Assembly (NCBI GenBank): GCA_910587405.1
Contig: CAJUKS010000006.1
Location: 49,989-113,988, forward strand
Direction: 5' to 3'
Length of the DNA stretch: 64,000 nucleotides
DNA from: an uncultured Alphaproteobacteria bacterium
GTDB lineage: Bacteria > Pseudomonadota > Alphaproteobacteria > RF32 > CAG-239
The position numbers and the translations under genes are program-made. This document shows, in pieces, positions 39,168 through 48,284 of this stretch. How positions within the stretch are numbered: position 1 is the first letter of the stretch; every line of letters starts with the position of its first letter. The notes under the pieces are model-generated. The model saw nothing but the letters and a program-made list of their open reading frames with translations, did not search any database and had not been told where the DNA came from.

Positions 39168-40905
39168 TAAATTTGAAAAAGAGGGATTGTATTTTATAAC
39201 CCTCGGCGGTGCCGACGAAATCGGCATGAATATGTATATATATGCCCACAACGGCAAGTTCATCATGGTGGACGCCGGTTACGGTTTTTTGAACGACAAT
39301 TATCCCGGAATGGATCTTTGTTTTGCCGACGCTTCGTTCTTTGCCAATTATGCCGAAGATTTTGAAGGAATTTTTATTACCCACGCTCACGAAGACCATT
39401 TCGGCGCGGTAGCTCAGGTATGGCCGTTGTTGAAATGCCCGGTTTACGGCAGCGAATTTGCGTTGGGACTGATTCGCAACCGTCTGCGGGAGTGCAAACT
39501 GGACGGACAGGTGCCGCTTAATCCGGTGGTGGGACATCAGACCATAAGAACGGCAAATTTTTCGGTTGAATTTGTACCTGTGGTCCATTCGGTGCCCGAG
39601 ACGGCGGCGTTGGTGATCAAGGCCGCCGGCAAAACGGTGGTCCATGCGACCGACTGGCGTTTTGACGACAGCGCGCTGAAAATGCTGCAAACAGACTACG
39701 CCGGTTTGGAAAATGCCGGAAAACAGGGCGTGGACATGTTTGTCTGCGATTCGACCAACATTGAAGTCGAAACCGCTTTACCGAGCGAGTTTGAAGTGCG
39801 CCAATGCCTGATGAAACTGATTCCGGGTTTGAAAAAAACGGTTGTGGCCACTTGTTTTGCCTCTAACCTGACCCGGTTGGAAAGTCTTATTTTGGCTGCG
39901 GACGCCGCCGGACGGACGCCGATTTTGATCGGCCGCAGTTTGCTCAACAATATGAAAGTGGCCAAAGAAATCGGATATTTCAAGGATATGCCGCGTTGTT
40001 ACGATATTAAGGAAGCGGTTGATATTCCTTCGGACAATGCGCTTTATATCTGTACCGGATCACAGGCCAACTATCGTTCCGCTCTGACCTCGATTGTCAA
40101 CAACCAGAGCCGCTACGTTAAATTAGGCAAAGGGGATACGGTGATTTTCTCGTCCAAAATTATTCCCGGCAACGAAGAAAAAATCAGTGAAATGCAAGAA
40201 AAGCTGATTGCTCAGGGGGTCAATGTGATTACCGACCGCGATGAGCTGGTTCATACCTCCGGCCACGGCAGCAAAGAAGAAATCTGCAAAATGTATCAGA
40301 TTCTGAAACCGCGGTTGGTGCTGCCGGTTCACGGCGACAAGAAATTTATCCGCGAACATAAGCGTTTTGCGGCCGAATGCGGCATTAAACAGGTTATGAG
40401 CATGGAAAACGGCGATGTGCTGCAACTCAAAGGAGACCAGGCCAAAATTGTCGGCACTGTTCCGACCGATACGCTGGCGGTAGATCGGACCGAGATTGTG
40501 TCGCTCAATTCCGAAGTGGTTAAACGGCGCAAGCAGATTGCCTATAACGGCAGTGTGTTTATCAGTGTTATTTTCGGTGAAAAATGGGAGCTGATTGCGT
40601 TGCGGATATCTTCGAAAGATATTTTGGAACCCGATGCTTTTGCAGCCTTGCGTGATCAAATTGTCGAAGACGTTTCGGAGGCTTTGCCCGATGTGGTGGC
40701 CGGACTGCACTATAGGGAAACGGCAATTCTCGACTATATTCGGGTGCAGGTACGGCGCAAAATCGAAAAAGCGACCGAGATGAAACCGGTCACCTTTATT
40801 CACTTTTATAAGCTGCCGCTGGTAGAAGAGAAAGTGGAACTGGAAGACGACGTTGATGCCGGTCAGCCGCTGATTATTTATCCTTCGCCCGAAATAGAAG
40901 GCTGA
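39160..40905 (+). CDS. rnj: Ribonuclease J (metallo-beta-lactamase / beta-CASP)
   Basis: 581 residues from the ATG at 39160 (MINKFEKEGLYFITLGG), overlapping birA by 8 bp; earlier in-frame starts lie inside birA. It has the metal motif THAHEDHFGA, then VHSVPETAALVI, HATDWRFD, DSTNIE, the beta-CASP SGHGSKEE and LPVHGDKKF. RNase J has 5'-exonuclease and endonuclease activity in RNA maturation and turnover and is common in Alphaproteobacteria. The C-terminal domain (about 450-581) matches the family's dimer and RNA-contact region. Context and motifs agree. Confidence 0.93.
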   Translation: MINKFEKEGLYFITLGGADEIGMNMYIYAHNGKFIMVDAGYGFLNDNYPGMDLCFADASFFANYAEDFEGIFITHAHEDHFGAVAQVWPLLKCPVYGSEFALGLIRNRLRECKLDGQVPLNPVVGHQTIRTANFSVEFVPVVHSVPETAALVIKAAGKTVVHATDWRFDDSALKMLQTDYAGLENAGKQGVDMFVCDSTNIEVETALPSEFEVRQCLMKLIPGLKKTVVATCFASNLTRLESLILAADAAGRTPILIGRSLLNNMKVAKEIGYFKDMPRCYDIKEAVDIPSDNALYICTGSQANYRSALTSIVNNQSRYVKLGKGDTVIFSSKIIPGNEEKISEMQEKLIAQGVNVITDRDELVHTSGHGSKEEICKMYQILKPRLVLPVHGDKKFIREHKRFAAECGIKQVMSMENGDVLQLKGDQAKIVGTVPTDTLAVDRTEIVSLNSEVVKRRKQIAYNGSVFISVIFGEKWELIALRISSKDILEPDAFAALRDQIVEDVSEALPDVVAGLHYRETAILDYIRVQVRRKIEKATEMKPVTFIHFYKLPLVEEKVELEDDVDAGQPLIIYPSPEIEG

Positions 40906-40912
40906 GTTGATG

Positions 40913-42373
40913 CTACACGGTGGGGCAGTTTTGCTCCACCGGCAGATAAACCGCAAAAGTGGTACCGTCGGCGGCAGCGGACGTGACGCGCATATTGCCG
41001 CGATGACGGATCAAAATATGTTTGGCGATCGCCAACCCCAGTCCCGAGCCTTTAATGTTTTTGTTTTTGTGGGTCTGCATGCGGTAAAATCGTTCGGTCA
41101 GACGGGTAACATACTGGTCGGATATCTTTTCGCCGAAGTTATGAACGGCGATCACGACCGCCTTGCCGCCGGCGACTTCATAACTCTTGGAAGGCGGTAC
41201 CGCTTCGGCAGTGCGGGCCGATACGGTGATGGTGGTATTTTCTTCGCCGTATTTGATGGCATTGTCGCACAAATTTTGCACCAGCTGCCTTATTTGCCCG
41301 TAGTCGGCAGTTATTTCCGGCAGATCGGGCGCGATGTTCAATTCAAATTTGACGTTGCGCGCGCGCGCTTTCAACATCAGGGCGTTGGTAACGTCTTCGG
41401 CGATCGGAGCAATACTGATTTTTTCTTCCGGCGCCTGGTCTTGCGTCATTTCGATTTTGGAAAGCGAGAGCAGGTTTTCGATCAGCATCGACATGTAAGC
41501 GGCTTGTTCGCTCATGATTTTAAGAAAGGTGTCGCGGGCGTTTTCATCGTCTCGGGCCGAGGTTTGAAGGGTTTCGATAAAACCGGAAATAACCGACAAC
41601 GGCGTGCGCAGTTCATGGCTGGCGTTGGCGACAAAGTCCGACTGCATTTTTTCGATTTTGGTGGCTTTGGCAAAATCATACAGCGAAATCACCGCAACCG
41701 CGCGTCCTTTTGAAATCCACGGCAGCTGTTTGATATGAGCATACAGTTTTTGCATGTTTTCCTGATTGTCGGCTTTGTTGCCGCGGTTGACGTAAAAGAT
41801 CAGGTTTTCCGATTCGCTTTCCGAGCGCAGAACTCTTCCGACCGCATTGATGAAATTGTTGGAGGAGAAAATGGTTTCCACTTTGCAATCGGTTATGTTG
41901 TCGCCGAGCAGATTGCGGGCGGAAATGTTGGCGCCGAGAATATTGCCGGAACGGTCAATCATCAAAATCGGATCGGGCAGGGTATCGAGGACGGCGGTGT
42001 CGGATATTGTCTGCGCTTCCAGCTTTTCCGCCTTTTCGGTCCAAAAACGGTGCATTTCGTTAACGGCGGTTACAATCTGCCGGGTATCGCTTTCGGTAAG
42101 GTCAAAATCCTGATCGGCAATGTTTTCTTCTTTGGAGAGGCGAAAAATGTACTTGCGGATCTGTTGCAATTCAAAAGTGAGCGGAAACAGCCATACGATG
42201 TTAAATAAAATAATAGAGGCATAAGCCATTACCGCAATGCTTGCCGGCAGCAGTTTCAGAGCCACCAACATGATAAAGACCATTGCCGGCGGCATCGACA
42301 GCGCCAAAATGCGGTTGGCGAAGTTGGTATCCTTTTCAATTTCGAAAAGCTTGCTCCGGCGCTTGTGAAACAT
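40913..42373 (-). CDS. PhoR-like sensor histidine kinase
   Basis: 486 residues. Two membrane segments near residues 22-65 have almost no periplasmic loop (LALSMPPAMVFIMLVALKLL, then IAVMAYASIILFNIVWLF). A PAS domain (about 125-225, LPDPILMIDRSGNILGAN) follows. The dimerisation/phosphotransfer motif is ASHELRTPLS with the phosphorylated His near residue 262. The ATP-binding domain has NLCDNAIKYG and GSGLGLAIAKHI. The layout matches PhoR-type phosphate kinases of Alphaproteobacteria. No response regulator or pst/phoU gene is adjacent, so its partner is encoded elsewhere. Convergent with RNase J and divergent from mutS. Confidence 0.9.
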   Translation of the reverse strand: MFHKRRSKLFEIEKDTNFANRILALSMPPAMVFIMLVALKLLPASIAVMAYASIILFNIVWLFPLTFELQQIRKYIFRLSKEENIADQDFDLTESDTRQIVTAVNEMHRFWTEKAEKLEAQTISDTAVLDTLPDPILMIDRSGNILGANISARNLLGDNITDCKVETIFSSNNFINAVGRVLRSESESENLIFYVNRGNKADNQENMQKLYAHIKQLPWISKGRAVAVISLYDFAKATKIEKMQSDFVANASHELRTPLSVISGFIETLQTSARDDENARDTFLKIMSEQAAYMSMLIENLLSLSKIEMTQDQAPEEKISIAPIAEDVTNALMLKARARNVKFELNIAPDLPEITADYGQIRQLVQNLCDNAIKYGEENTTITVSARTAEAVPPSKSYEVAGGKAVVIAVHNFGEKISDQYVTRLTERFYRMQTHKNKNIKGSGLGLAIAKHILIRHRGNMRVTSAAADGTTFAVYLPVEQNCPTV

Positions 42374-42478
42374 GGTGATAATCCTTGAAGTGTGTTAAAA
42401 AAAGATAGACTACTGATAATAGTAATATATAATACAATACGTTTAAATTTGTTAAATATCGAATGGTAAAAGCAGACT

Positions 42479-45157
42479 ATGACAGAAGGAAAAACACCCG
42501 TTCTGACGCCGATGATGGCACAGTACCTTGAGACCAAAAAAGCCTACCCGGGCTATCTCCTGTTTTATCGCATGGGCGATTTTTATGAAATGTTTTTTGA
42601 CGATGCGGTAGAGGCCTCCAAAGCGCTGGATATCGCCCTGACCAAACGCGGCAAACTCGAAGGCGAAGACGTGCCGATGTGCGGAGTGCCCTTTCATGCT
42701 TACGAAGCCTATTTGGCGCGGCTGATAAAACACGGTTTCAAAGTGGCGATTTGCGAACAGATGGAAGATCCCAAAGAAGCCAAAAAACGCGGCGCCAAAT
42801 CGGTGGTGCGCCGGGATGTGATCCGTCTGGTTACCGCCGGTACGCTGACCGAAGACAATCTGCTCGATTCGCGTCGCAACAATTTTTTGCTCAGTTTGGC
42901 CAAAACCGGCGAAATGCTGGGCGTTTCGTGGCTTGATTTGTCGACCGGCGATTTCTTTTTGGAAGAAGTCTCGCTGAGGAACAAACCTGAAGCCGTTGTG
43001 GTCAGCGGGTTGCTTTCACGCCTGAATCCGGTGGAAATCCTGATATCCGATAATTATCTGCAATCGCCGAAGCTGTTTGAACTTTTTAACGAATACCGCA
43101 AAAAACTGTCGATGTTGCCGCAGGCACGCTTTAATGCCGAGAACGCCCGTCGCAATCTGCTGCGGCTGTTTAAGGTGGAAACCCTGGATGCTTTCGGCAG
43201 TTTCGGCCGCGCGGAAATCACCGCCGCCGGCGTCTTGATGGATTATGTCGAAACCACCCAGAAGGGACAAATGCCGCGGGTGGAAAAGCCGGTCAAAATT
43301 TATGAACAAAAGGTGATGGAAATTGACGGCGCCACTCGCCGCAGCCTTGAATTGCTGGAATCCTCTTCCGGTGACAAAAACGGTTCGTTGCTGGCGGTGC
43401 TTGACCGTACCGTTACCGGCGCCGGGGCACGGATGCTGGCCGGTCGCATTGCCAGTCCGCTGGTCGATACCGCCGAAATCGCCGAACGTTTGAATGTGGT
43501 GGAATTTTTTATTAACGAAGATTTTATCCGTCAGGATCTTCGCCTGCTGCTGAAGTCTTGTCCCGATATTGAACGCGCGGTTTCGCGTCTCAGCCTGGAA
43601 CGGGGCGGTCCGCGCGATCTGGCGGCGCTCAGGGCCACCTTGGCGGCGGTGCCGAAACTGAAAAATATTCTGGCAGCCAAGTCGAAGAACAATCTTGACG
43701 GCGCGCTCCCCGAAGCGCTTAAAAAAATTGTATCGCGACTGGGACATCACGAAAATCTGGTCGACGAGCTGGAAAGGGCGCTGGAAGAAGAGCTGCCGCT
43801 GCTGCCGCGGGACGGCGGTTTTATCCGCGAAGGCTATTACCCGCCGTTGGATGAAATCAAAAGACTGAAAAACAACAGTCAGCAGGTAATACTGCAGTTG
43901 CAGGAAAAATATGCCGCCGCGACCGGAATTGCGAACTTGAAAATCAAGTATAACAATTTGATCGGCTACTTTGTGGAAGTTCCGGTGAAGTTTGCGACCC
44001 AGATGCTGGAGAACAAGGATTTTATTCATCGCCAGTCGGTTTTGAATGCGGTGCGTTTTACCACGGTGGAACTGACCGAAGTCGAAAACGAAATCCGCGG
44101 TGCCGGAGAAAAATCGCTTGCCACCGAACTGGAATTGTTTAACAAGCTGGTCACCGAAATCCGCATTGCTGCCGATGACATCTCCCGCACCGCCAAAGCG
44201 TTGGCGGAACTTGACGTCGGCGCCGCGTTGGCCGATTTGGCGGCGGAAAAAAATTATTGCCGTCCGGCGGTTGACGATTCTTTTTGTTTTGAAATTGCCG
44301 AAGGGCGTCATCCGGTGGTGGAGGCATCGCTGTCCCGGGAACACGGCGCGGCTTTTGTCGGCAACGATTGCCGTTTGGGCGCAGACAACAGCAATATCTG
44401 GCTGATTACCGGTCCCAACATGGCCGGTAAATCAACCTTTTTGCGCCAAAATGCAATCATTGCGGTGATGGCGCAGATCGGTTCGTATGTTCCGGCTAAA
44501 AGCGCGCACATCGGCGTGGTCGGAAAGTTATTTTCCCGTGTCGGCGCTTCCGACGATTTGGCACGCGGACGTTCCACTTTTATGGTGGAAATGGTGGAAA
44601 CCGCCAGTATCTTAAACCGGGCGGACGAACGCTCGCTGGTCATCCTGGACGAAATCGGACGCGGAACCGCCACCTTTGACGGTTTGTCAATTGCCTGGGC
44701 TGTGGTGGAACATCTGCATGAGGTCAATCGCTGCCGGGCGCTTTTTGCCACCCATTATCATGAGTTGACCTCCCTGGTCGGCAAGCTGCATAAAATGTCG
44801 CTGCACTGTATGCGGATCAAGGAATTTAACGATGAAGTGATCTTTTTGCATGAGGTTATTGACGGCGCCGCCGACCGTTCGTACGGTATCCACGTGGCTA
44901 AATTGGCCGGGTTGCCGGCGGTGGTGTTAAAGCGGGCCGAACAGGTTCTGGCATCATTGGAAAACGATAAGAAGAACACAAATATTAAAGCGTTGGCCGA
45001 TGATTTGCCGTTGTTTGCCAACCTGAAAAGAGAAGAGGAACAAAAAGCGCCGTCGCCGGTTGAAAAAGCTTTGGCGGAAGTTTGTCCCGATAATCTGACG
45101 CCGCGGGAGGCTCTGGACGAGCTTTATCGTCTAAAAGATATGCTGGGAGAAAAATAA
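42479..45157 (+). CDS. mutS: DNA mismatch repair protein MutS
   Basis: 892 residues, full length. The mismatch-reading Phe-x-Glu lies in MGDFYEMF near residue 35. The connector, lever and clamp domains are followed by the ABC-type ATPase with Walker A GPNMAGKST near residue 650, Walker B VILDEIGRGT and ATHYHEL. Recognises mismatches and recruits MutL. The stop and the next start overlap (ATAATG). The divergent kinase gene lies 105 bp upstream. Confidence 0.98.
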   Translation: MTEGKTPVLTPMMAQYLETKKAYPGYLLFYRMGDFYEMFFDDAVEASKALDIALTKRGKLEGEDVPMCGVPFHAYEAYLARLIKHGFKVAICEQMEDPKEAKKRGAKSVVRRDVIRLVTAGTLTEDNLLDSRRNNFLLSLAKTGEMLGVSWLDLSTGDFFLEEVSLRNKPEAVVVSGLLSRLNPVEILISDNYLQSPKLFELFNEYRKKLSMLPQARFNAENARRNLLRLFKVETLDAFGSFGRAEITAAGVLMDYVETTQKGQMPRVEKPVKIYEQKVMEIDGATRRSLELLESSSGDKNGSLLAVLDRTVTGAGARMLAGRIASPLVDTAEIAERLNVVEFFINEDFIRQDLRLLLKSCPDIERAVSRLSLERGGPRDLAALRATLAAVPKLKNILAAKSKNNLDGALPEALKKIVSRLGHHENLVDELERALEEELPLLPRDGGFIREGYYPPLDEIKRLKNNSQQVILQLQEKYAAATGIANLKIKYNNLIGYFVEVPVKFATQMLENKDFIHRQSVLNAVRFTTVELTEVENEIRGAGEKSLATELELFNKLVTEIRIAADDISRTAKALAELDVGAALADLAAEKNYCRPAVDDSFCFEIAEGRHPVVEASLSREHGAAFVGNDCRLGADNSNIWLITGPNMAGKSTFLRQNAIIAVMAQIGSYVPAKSAHIGVVGKLFSRVGASDDLARGRSTFMVEMVETASILNRADERSLVILDEIGRGTATFDGLSIAWAVVEHLHEVNRCRALFATHYHELTSLVGKLHKMSLHCMRIKEFNDEVIFLHEVIDGAADRSYGIHVAKLAGLPAVVLKRAEQVLASLENDKKNTNIKALADDLPLFANLKREEEQKAPSPVEKALAEVCPDNLTPREALDELYRLKDMLGEK

Positions 45158-45582
45158 TGCCCTTTGCCGCAAACCGGATCCGGCCGCTGGCCGTTGCCGT
45201 TGTTCGTTATGAGGGGAAGGTTTTGGCGGTACGAGGCGTTGACCGTGTGAAAAACCAAGAGTTTTTTCGCTTGCCCGGCGGCGGAATTGAATTTGGTGAA
45301 ACCGCCGAACAAACGTTGCAGCGTGAGTTTGCCGAAGAGTTCGGCGTTGAGATCAAAGTCGGACGTCGGCTCGGCGTAGCGGAAAACATTTTTTGTTACG
45401 AGGGAAAAAACGGTCACGAAATCGTTTTTGTTTTTGAAGCCTTTCTTGCCGACGAAAAACTGTATTCCCCGGCAGGCCTGCCTTTTGTTGAGCCGGGTAT
45501 GGAAGACCCCGCCGCCCGATGGGTGGCGATGACGCCGGAAACGCGGCTTTATCCCGAAGCCGTCCGGCAACTGAATTTTTAA
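45157..45582 (+). CDS. Nudix hydrolase
   Basis: 141 residues. The Nudix box is intact: GGIEFGETAEQTLQREFAEEF fits G-x5-E-x7-REUXEEXGU. It cleaves a nucleoside diphosphate linked to another group; the substrate is not predictable. The start shares one base with the mutS stop, so translation is coupled. A role in cleaning the nucleotide pool beside mismatch repair is plausible but not shown. Confidence 0.9.
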   Translation: MPFAANRIRPLAVAVVRYEGKVLAVRGVDRVKNQEFFRLPGGGIEFGETAEQTLQREFAEEFGVEIKVGRRLGVAENIFCYEGKNGHEIVFVFEAFLADEKLYSPAGLPFVEPGMEDPAARWVAMTPETRLYPEAVRQLNF

Positions 45583-45608
45583 ACACATTATATAAGGAGA
45601 AGTAAAAA

Positions 45609-46178
45609 ATGTTCAAATTTATCTGTTCGCTGTTGGTTGCGTTGGGGATCAGCGCCGTTGCCGTTGATGCTGCCGAAACCGCCAAGCCCTACGCCGATGT
45701 TAAAGATCCGGAAAATACCCTGCTGTTAAAATTAAAAGACGGGGATGTTCTCATTCAGATGTTTCCGGAAGATGCGCCCAACCATGTGGCACGAATTAAA
45801 CAACTGGTTCGACAGGGATTTTACGACGGCCTGAAATTTCATCGCGTCATTGACGGCTTTATGGCCCAAACCGGCGATCCGCGCGGCAACGGTACCGGCG
45901 GCAGCGGCAAAAACCTGAAGGCTGAATTTAACAATCGTCCGCATAAGCGCGGTGCGGTTTCGATGGCGCGGGCTGCCAGTCCCGATTCGGCGGACAGTCA
46001 GTTTTTTATCTGTTTTGACGATTCCCGTTTTCTTGACCGCCAGTATACGGTTTGGGGACAGGTTATTTCCGGAATGCAGGCGGTTGATAAGATCAAGCGC
46101 GGCACCGGTCCCAACGGTACGGTTTACAGCCCGGACAAAATTGTTTCGATGAGCGTGGTCGCCGATTTGCAGAAGTAA
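45609..46178 (+). CDS. ppiA: Exported cyclophilin-type peptidyl-prolyl isomerase
   Basis: 189 residues. A signal peptide (MFKFICSLLVALGISAVAVDAAE) is followed by a compact cyclophilin domain with FHRVIDGFMAQTGDPRGNGTG, SMARAASPDSADSQFFIC and YTVWGQVISGMQAVDKI, the catalytic arginine and active-site Phe/Gln residues being present. It catalyses proline cis-trans isomerisation of periplasmic proteins. AAGGAG lies ahead of the ATG at 45609. It follows the Nudix gene by 26 bp and ends the mutS transcript at a downstream hairpin. Confidence 0.93.
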   Translation: MFKFICSLLVALGISAVAVDAAETAKPYADVKDPENTLLLKLKDGDVLIQMFPEDAPNHVARIKQLVRQGFYDGLKFHRVIDGFMAQTGDPRGNGTGGSGKNLKAEFNNRPHKRGAVSMARAASPDSADSQFFICFDDSRFLDRQYTVWGQVISGMQAVDKIKRGTGPNGTVYSPDKIVSMSVVADLQK

Positions 46179-46205
46179 AAAGCAAAATCACGGCCGGACG
46201 AAAAG

Positions 46206-46250
46206 GAAGCGGTTGGATGAAAATTTTCATACCGCTTCTTTTATTTTTAC
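46206..46250 (+). terminator. Terminator after ppiA
   Basis: GAAGCGGT pairs with ACCGCTTC, with an inner ATGAAAATTTTCAT palindrome, followed by TTTTATTTTT. Confidence 0.85.
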
Positions 46251-46342
46251 ATCGATGTCATAAAAAAACATAAAATCAACAAGATAATGTACGGTATTAT
46301 AATACCCGCAATTAAAATATTGAAAAACACTGCTTTTTTATG

Positions 46343-46370
46343 TTGACAAGCGCCAAACTTTCGCTATATT
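46343..46370 (+). promoter_or_regulatory. Sigma70-type promoter of rplM-rpsI
   Basis: TTGACA (46343-46348) and TATATT (46365-46370) with a 16-bp spacer; the predicted start is about 35 bp before the rplM ATG. Confidence 0.75.
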
Positions 46371-46411
46371 GACGATGAATTTAATAACCATCTTTAACAA
46401 AGAGAGAAAAT

Positions 46412-46879
46412 ATGAACACTTATGCAACCAAGCCATCGGATATTGAAAGAAAATGGTATGTCGTTGACGCCAGCGGTGTTGTATTGGGCAGACTTTCGGC
46501 CGAAATTGCCAAGATTTTGCGCGGCAAGCACAAACCGAGTTTTGTTCCGAACCTGGACTGCGGCGACTATGTTATCGTTATCAATGCCGACAAAGTTAAA
46601 CTGACCGGCAAAAAACTGACCGATAAAGTTTACTATCGCCATACCGGCTGGATCGGCGGTATCAAAGAAACGACTCCGGCTAAAATTCTTGCCGGCAAGT
46701 TTCCGGGCCGCGTTATCGAAAAAGCGGTTGAAAGAATGATTTCCCGCAATCCTCTGGGCCGTCAGCAGATGACCAAGCTGAAGGTATATGCCGGCGCCGA
46801 ACACCCGCATGCAGCCCAAAACCCGATCGTTCTGGACATTGCTTCCCAGAATCCGAAAAATAAAAGGAGTCCGTTATAA
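46412..46879 (+). CDS. rplM: 50S ribosomal protein L13
   Basis: 155 residues, typical length. Conserved L13 blocks include WYVVDASGVVLGRLSAEIAK, the GDYVIVINADKVKLTGKK segment, YYRHTGW and RMISRNPLGRQQM. An early-assembly 23S rRNA-binding protein. In enteric bacteria L13 binds its own leader to repress rplM-rpsI; a leader of about 35 nt is available here but no matching structure was identified. AGAGAG precedes the ATG at 46412. The TAATG junction couples it to rpsI. Confidence 0.98.
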   Translation: MNTYATKPSDIERKWYVVDASGVVLGRLSAEIAKILRGKHKPSFVPNLDCGDYVIVINADKVKLTGKKLTDKVYYRHTGWIGGIKETTPAKILAGKFPGRVIEKAVERMISRNPLGRQQMTKLKVYAGAEHPHAAQNPIVLDIASQNPKNKRSPL

Positions 46880-47349
46880 TGGCTAAATTAGAATCTTTGA
46901 AAGACATTAAAGTATCTGCTGCCGAAACCGCGGCGGAAGTTCGTAAGCCGAAACGCGACAAATTCGGACGTTCTTATGCCACCGGCAAAAGAAAAGATGC
47001 GGTTGCCCGCGTATGGGTTAAACCGGGTAAAGGCAACATCACGGTTAACAGCAAAACGTTGGACGAATATTTTGCCCGTCCGGTTTTGAAAATGATTATC
47101 AATCAGCCGTTCGAAGTTACCAACCGCGTTAACGAATTTGACGTTGTATGCACTGTCAGCGGCGGTGGTCTTTCCGGCCAGGCCGGTGCAATCAAGCACG
47201 GCATTTCCAAAGCCCTGAACGATTACGAACCGGAACTGCGTTCGGTCCTGAAAGCCGCCGGCTTCCTGACCCGTGACGACAGAACCGTTGAACGTAAGAA
47301 ATACGGCAAAGCCAAAGCCCGTCGTTCTTACCAGTTCTCCAAACGTTAA
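46879..47349 (+). CDS. rpsI: 30S ribosomal protein S9
   Basis: 156 residues with a short N-terminal extension (about 25 residues) typical of Alphaproteobacteria. Conserved blocks: SYATGKRKDAVARVWVKPG, GGGLSGQAGAIKHGISKAL and the C-terminal KYGKAKARRSYQFSKR, whose last basic residues reach the P-site tRNA. The start overlaps the rplM stop by one base. AGGAG lies upstream. Confidence 0.98.
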   Translation: MAKLESLKDIKVSAAETAAEVRKPKRDKFGRSYATGKRKDAVARVWVKPGKGNITVNSKTLDEYFARPVLKMIINQPFEVTNRVNEFDVVCTVSGGGLSGQAGAIKHGISKALNDYEPELRSVLKAAGFLTRDDRTVERKKYGKAKARRSYQFSKR

Positions 47350-47379
47350 TTGGTATCAAGAAAATATATTGTATTTTCA

Positions 47380-47409
47380 ATGGGTTGTAAGAAATTGCAA
47401 CCCATTTTT
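47380..47409 (+). terminator. Terminator after rpsI
   Basis: ATGGGTTG pairs with CAACCCAT over a 10-base loop, followed by TTTT. Confidence 0.85.
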
Positions 47410-47494
47410 CGTGTTTTATGTCACGGATTGTTTCCGCAAACCGTTCTTTTGGGTTTGGCGACAGGTTAAAGGCTGCTGCTCCCGAATTGATTCA

Positions 47495-47503
47495 TGTGTA
47501 TAA
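47495..47503 (-). promoter_or_regulatory. DnaA-box-like site
   Basis: On the minus strand it reads TTATACACA, a perfect match to the DnaA-box consensus. It is a single box in a 240-bp gap between rpsI and the ApaG-like gene. No cluster of boxes or AT-rich unwinding element was seen, so this is not evidence for an origin. Confidence 0.35.
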
Positions 47504-47571
47504 CTTTGTGAACAAAACGATTCCCTAATTGCAATTTGTTCCGACTCCCGCTAACGTTTGCTTAATGAATG

Positions 47572-47586
47572 TTAATAAAAGGTTAA
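47572..47586 (+). promoter_or_regulatory. Possible CtrA site upstream of the ApaG-like gene
   Basis: TTAA-N7-TTAA (47572-47586), the alphaproteobacterial CtrA consensus form, with a further TTAA six bases upstream at 47562-47565. It ends five bases before the start codon and overlaps the ribosome site AAGGAA. Chance occurrence in AT-rich sequence is possible. Confidence 0.35.
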
Positions 47587-47590
47587 GGAA

Positions 47591-48007
47591 ATGGATTCAG
47601 CTCAGGAGATGATTGTAACCGAAGATGGTGATGTGACGATTACTGCCGGGTCGGAACTGGTGGAGGCGTCTCATCATGCCGGACAAGAGTTTTTATGGGG
47701 ATATTACTTCTGTATTGAAAACAATTCGGACCAAAAAATTACCCTGCTTGGTAAAAATTGGAATATTACCGATGACAGCGGCCGTTGTTTTTGCGATGAC
47801 TCCGACGGTTTCAGCGGCGAGATCCCCGAGTTGGAACCGGGTGAATATTTTGAATTCAGCGCCACCGCGCCGCTTAAAGCCGCTCATGCGGTTTTCTACG
47901 GCAGTTGCAAAATTTTGAAAGGTGCTGCCAAAATTGCCGAAAGTATCCGTTTGCCGGTGTTGCAATTTGATGCCGGGCGCCGATGTGCCGCTCCGGTTTT
48001 GCACTGA
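47591..48007 (+). CDS. apaG: ApaG-domain protein
   Basis: 138 residues matching the ApaG fold: WGYYFCIENNSDQKITLLGKNW, then ITDDSGR, then GFSGEIPELEPGEYFEF, then a basic tail where family members have GSYxMV. ApaG is a fibronectin-III-like beta protein linked genetically to cobalt/magnesium resistance and Ap4A metabolism; its biochemical role is uncertain. This copy has an unusual cysteine pair (RCFCDD). No apaH or ksgA neighbour. It has an AAGGAA ribosome site and its own terminator. Confidence 0.75.
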   Translation: MDSAQEMIVTEDGDVTITAGSELVEASHHAGQEFLWGYYFCIENNSDQKITLLGKNWNITDDSGRCFCDDSDGFSGEIPELEPGEYFEFSATAPLKAAHAVFYGSCKILKGAAKIAESIRLPVLQFDAGRRCAAPVLH

Positions 48008-48020
48008 TCTGTTGTAACGA

Positions 48021-48049
48021 AAAAAAGACCGTATGATTGCGGTCTTTTT
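48021..48049 (+). terminator. Terminator after the ApaG-like gene
   Basis: AAAAGACCG pairs with CGGTCTTTT over an 8-base loop with flanking A- and T-runs. Confidence 0.9.
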
Positions 48050-48118
48050 TATTGCCTGGGTTTACAGGTTTTTCTCCGAGGCTGTTTCGGCGTTTTTTGC
48101 CGCCGCGTAAGGTTAAGA

Positions 48119-48168
48119 CTCCTGCCTTTCCGTTGATTCGTGATCCAACGTTTACAGGAGATATTTTT
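48119..48168 (+). terminator. Extra terminator-like hairpin, possible end of a small RNA
   Basis: CTCCTG (48119-48124) pairs with CAGGAG (48155-48160), with a second inner pair CGTTG/CAACG, followed by ATATTTTTT. It lies 70 bp beyond the ApaG-like terminator with no gene between, so it could end a small RNA starting after 48050 or be a read-through trap. Confidence 0.45.
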
Positions 48169-48234
48169 TCGTGCCGGGAGTTTATGTTTTTTTAGGTCCC
48201 GAAAACATTTGGTTGTTGCAGAGGCGCCAAAAAT

Positions 48235-48260
48235 AAAACCCGGTTTCTAAGCCGGGTTTT
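48235..48260 (-). terminator. Terminator of the lipoprotein gene
   Basis: AAAACCCGG pairs with CCGGGTTTT over an 8-base loop, 25 bp beyond the stop at 48285 on the minus strand. Confidence 0.85.
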
Positions 48261-48284
48261 AGTGACCGCAAAACAATTGGCTGA

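Noticed and set aside
43016..44344. Minus-strand 442-codon frame inside mutS
   Set aside because: A shadow of conserved MutS coding sequence, with low-complexity content and no family.
47495..47503. Replication origin near the single DnaA box
   Set aside because: There is only one box, no box cluster, no AT-rich unwinding region and no origin-linked genes such as dnaA or hemE.
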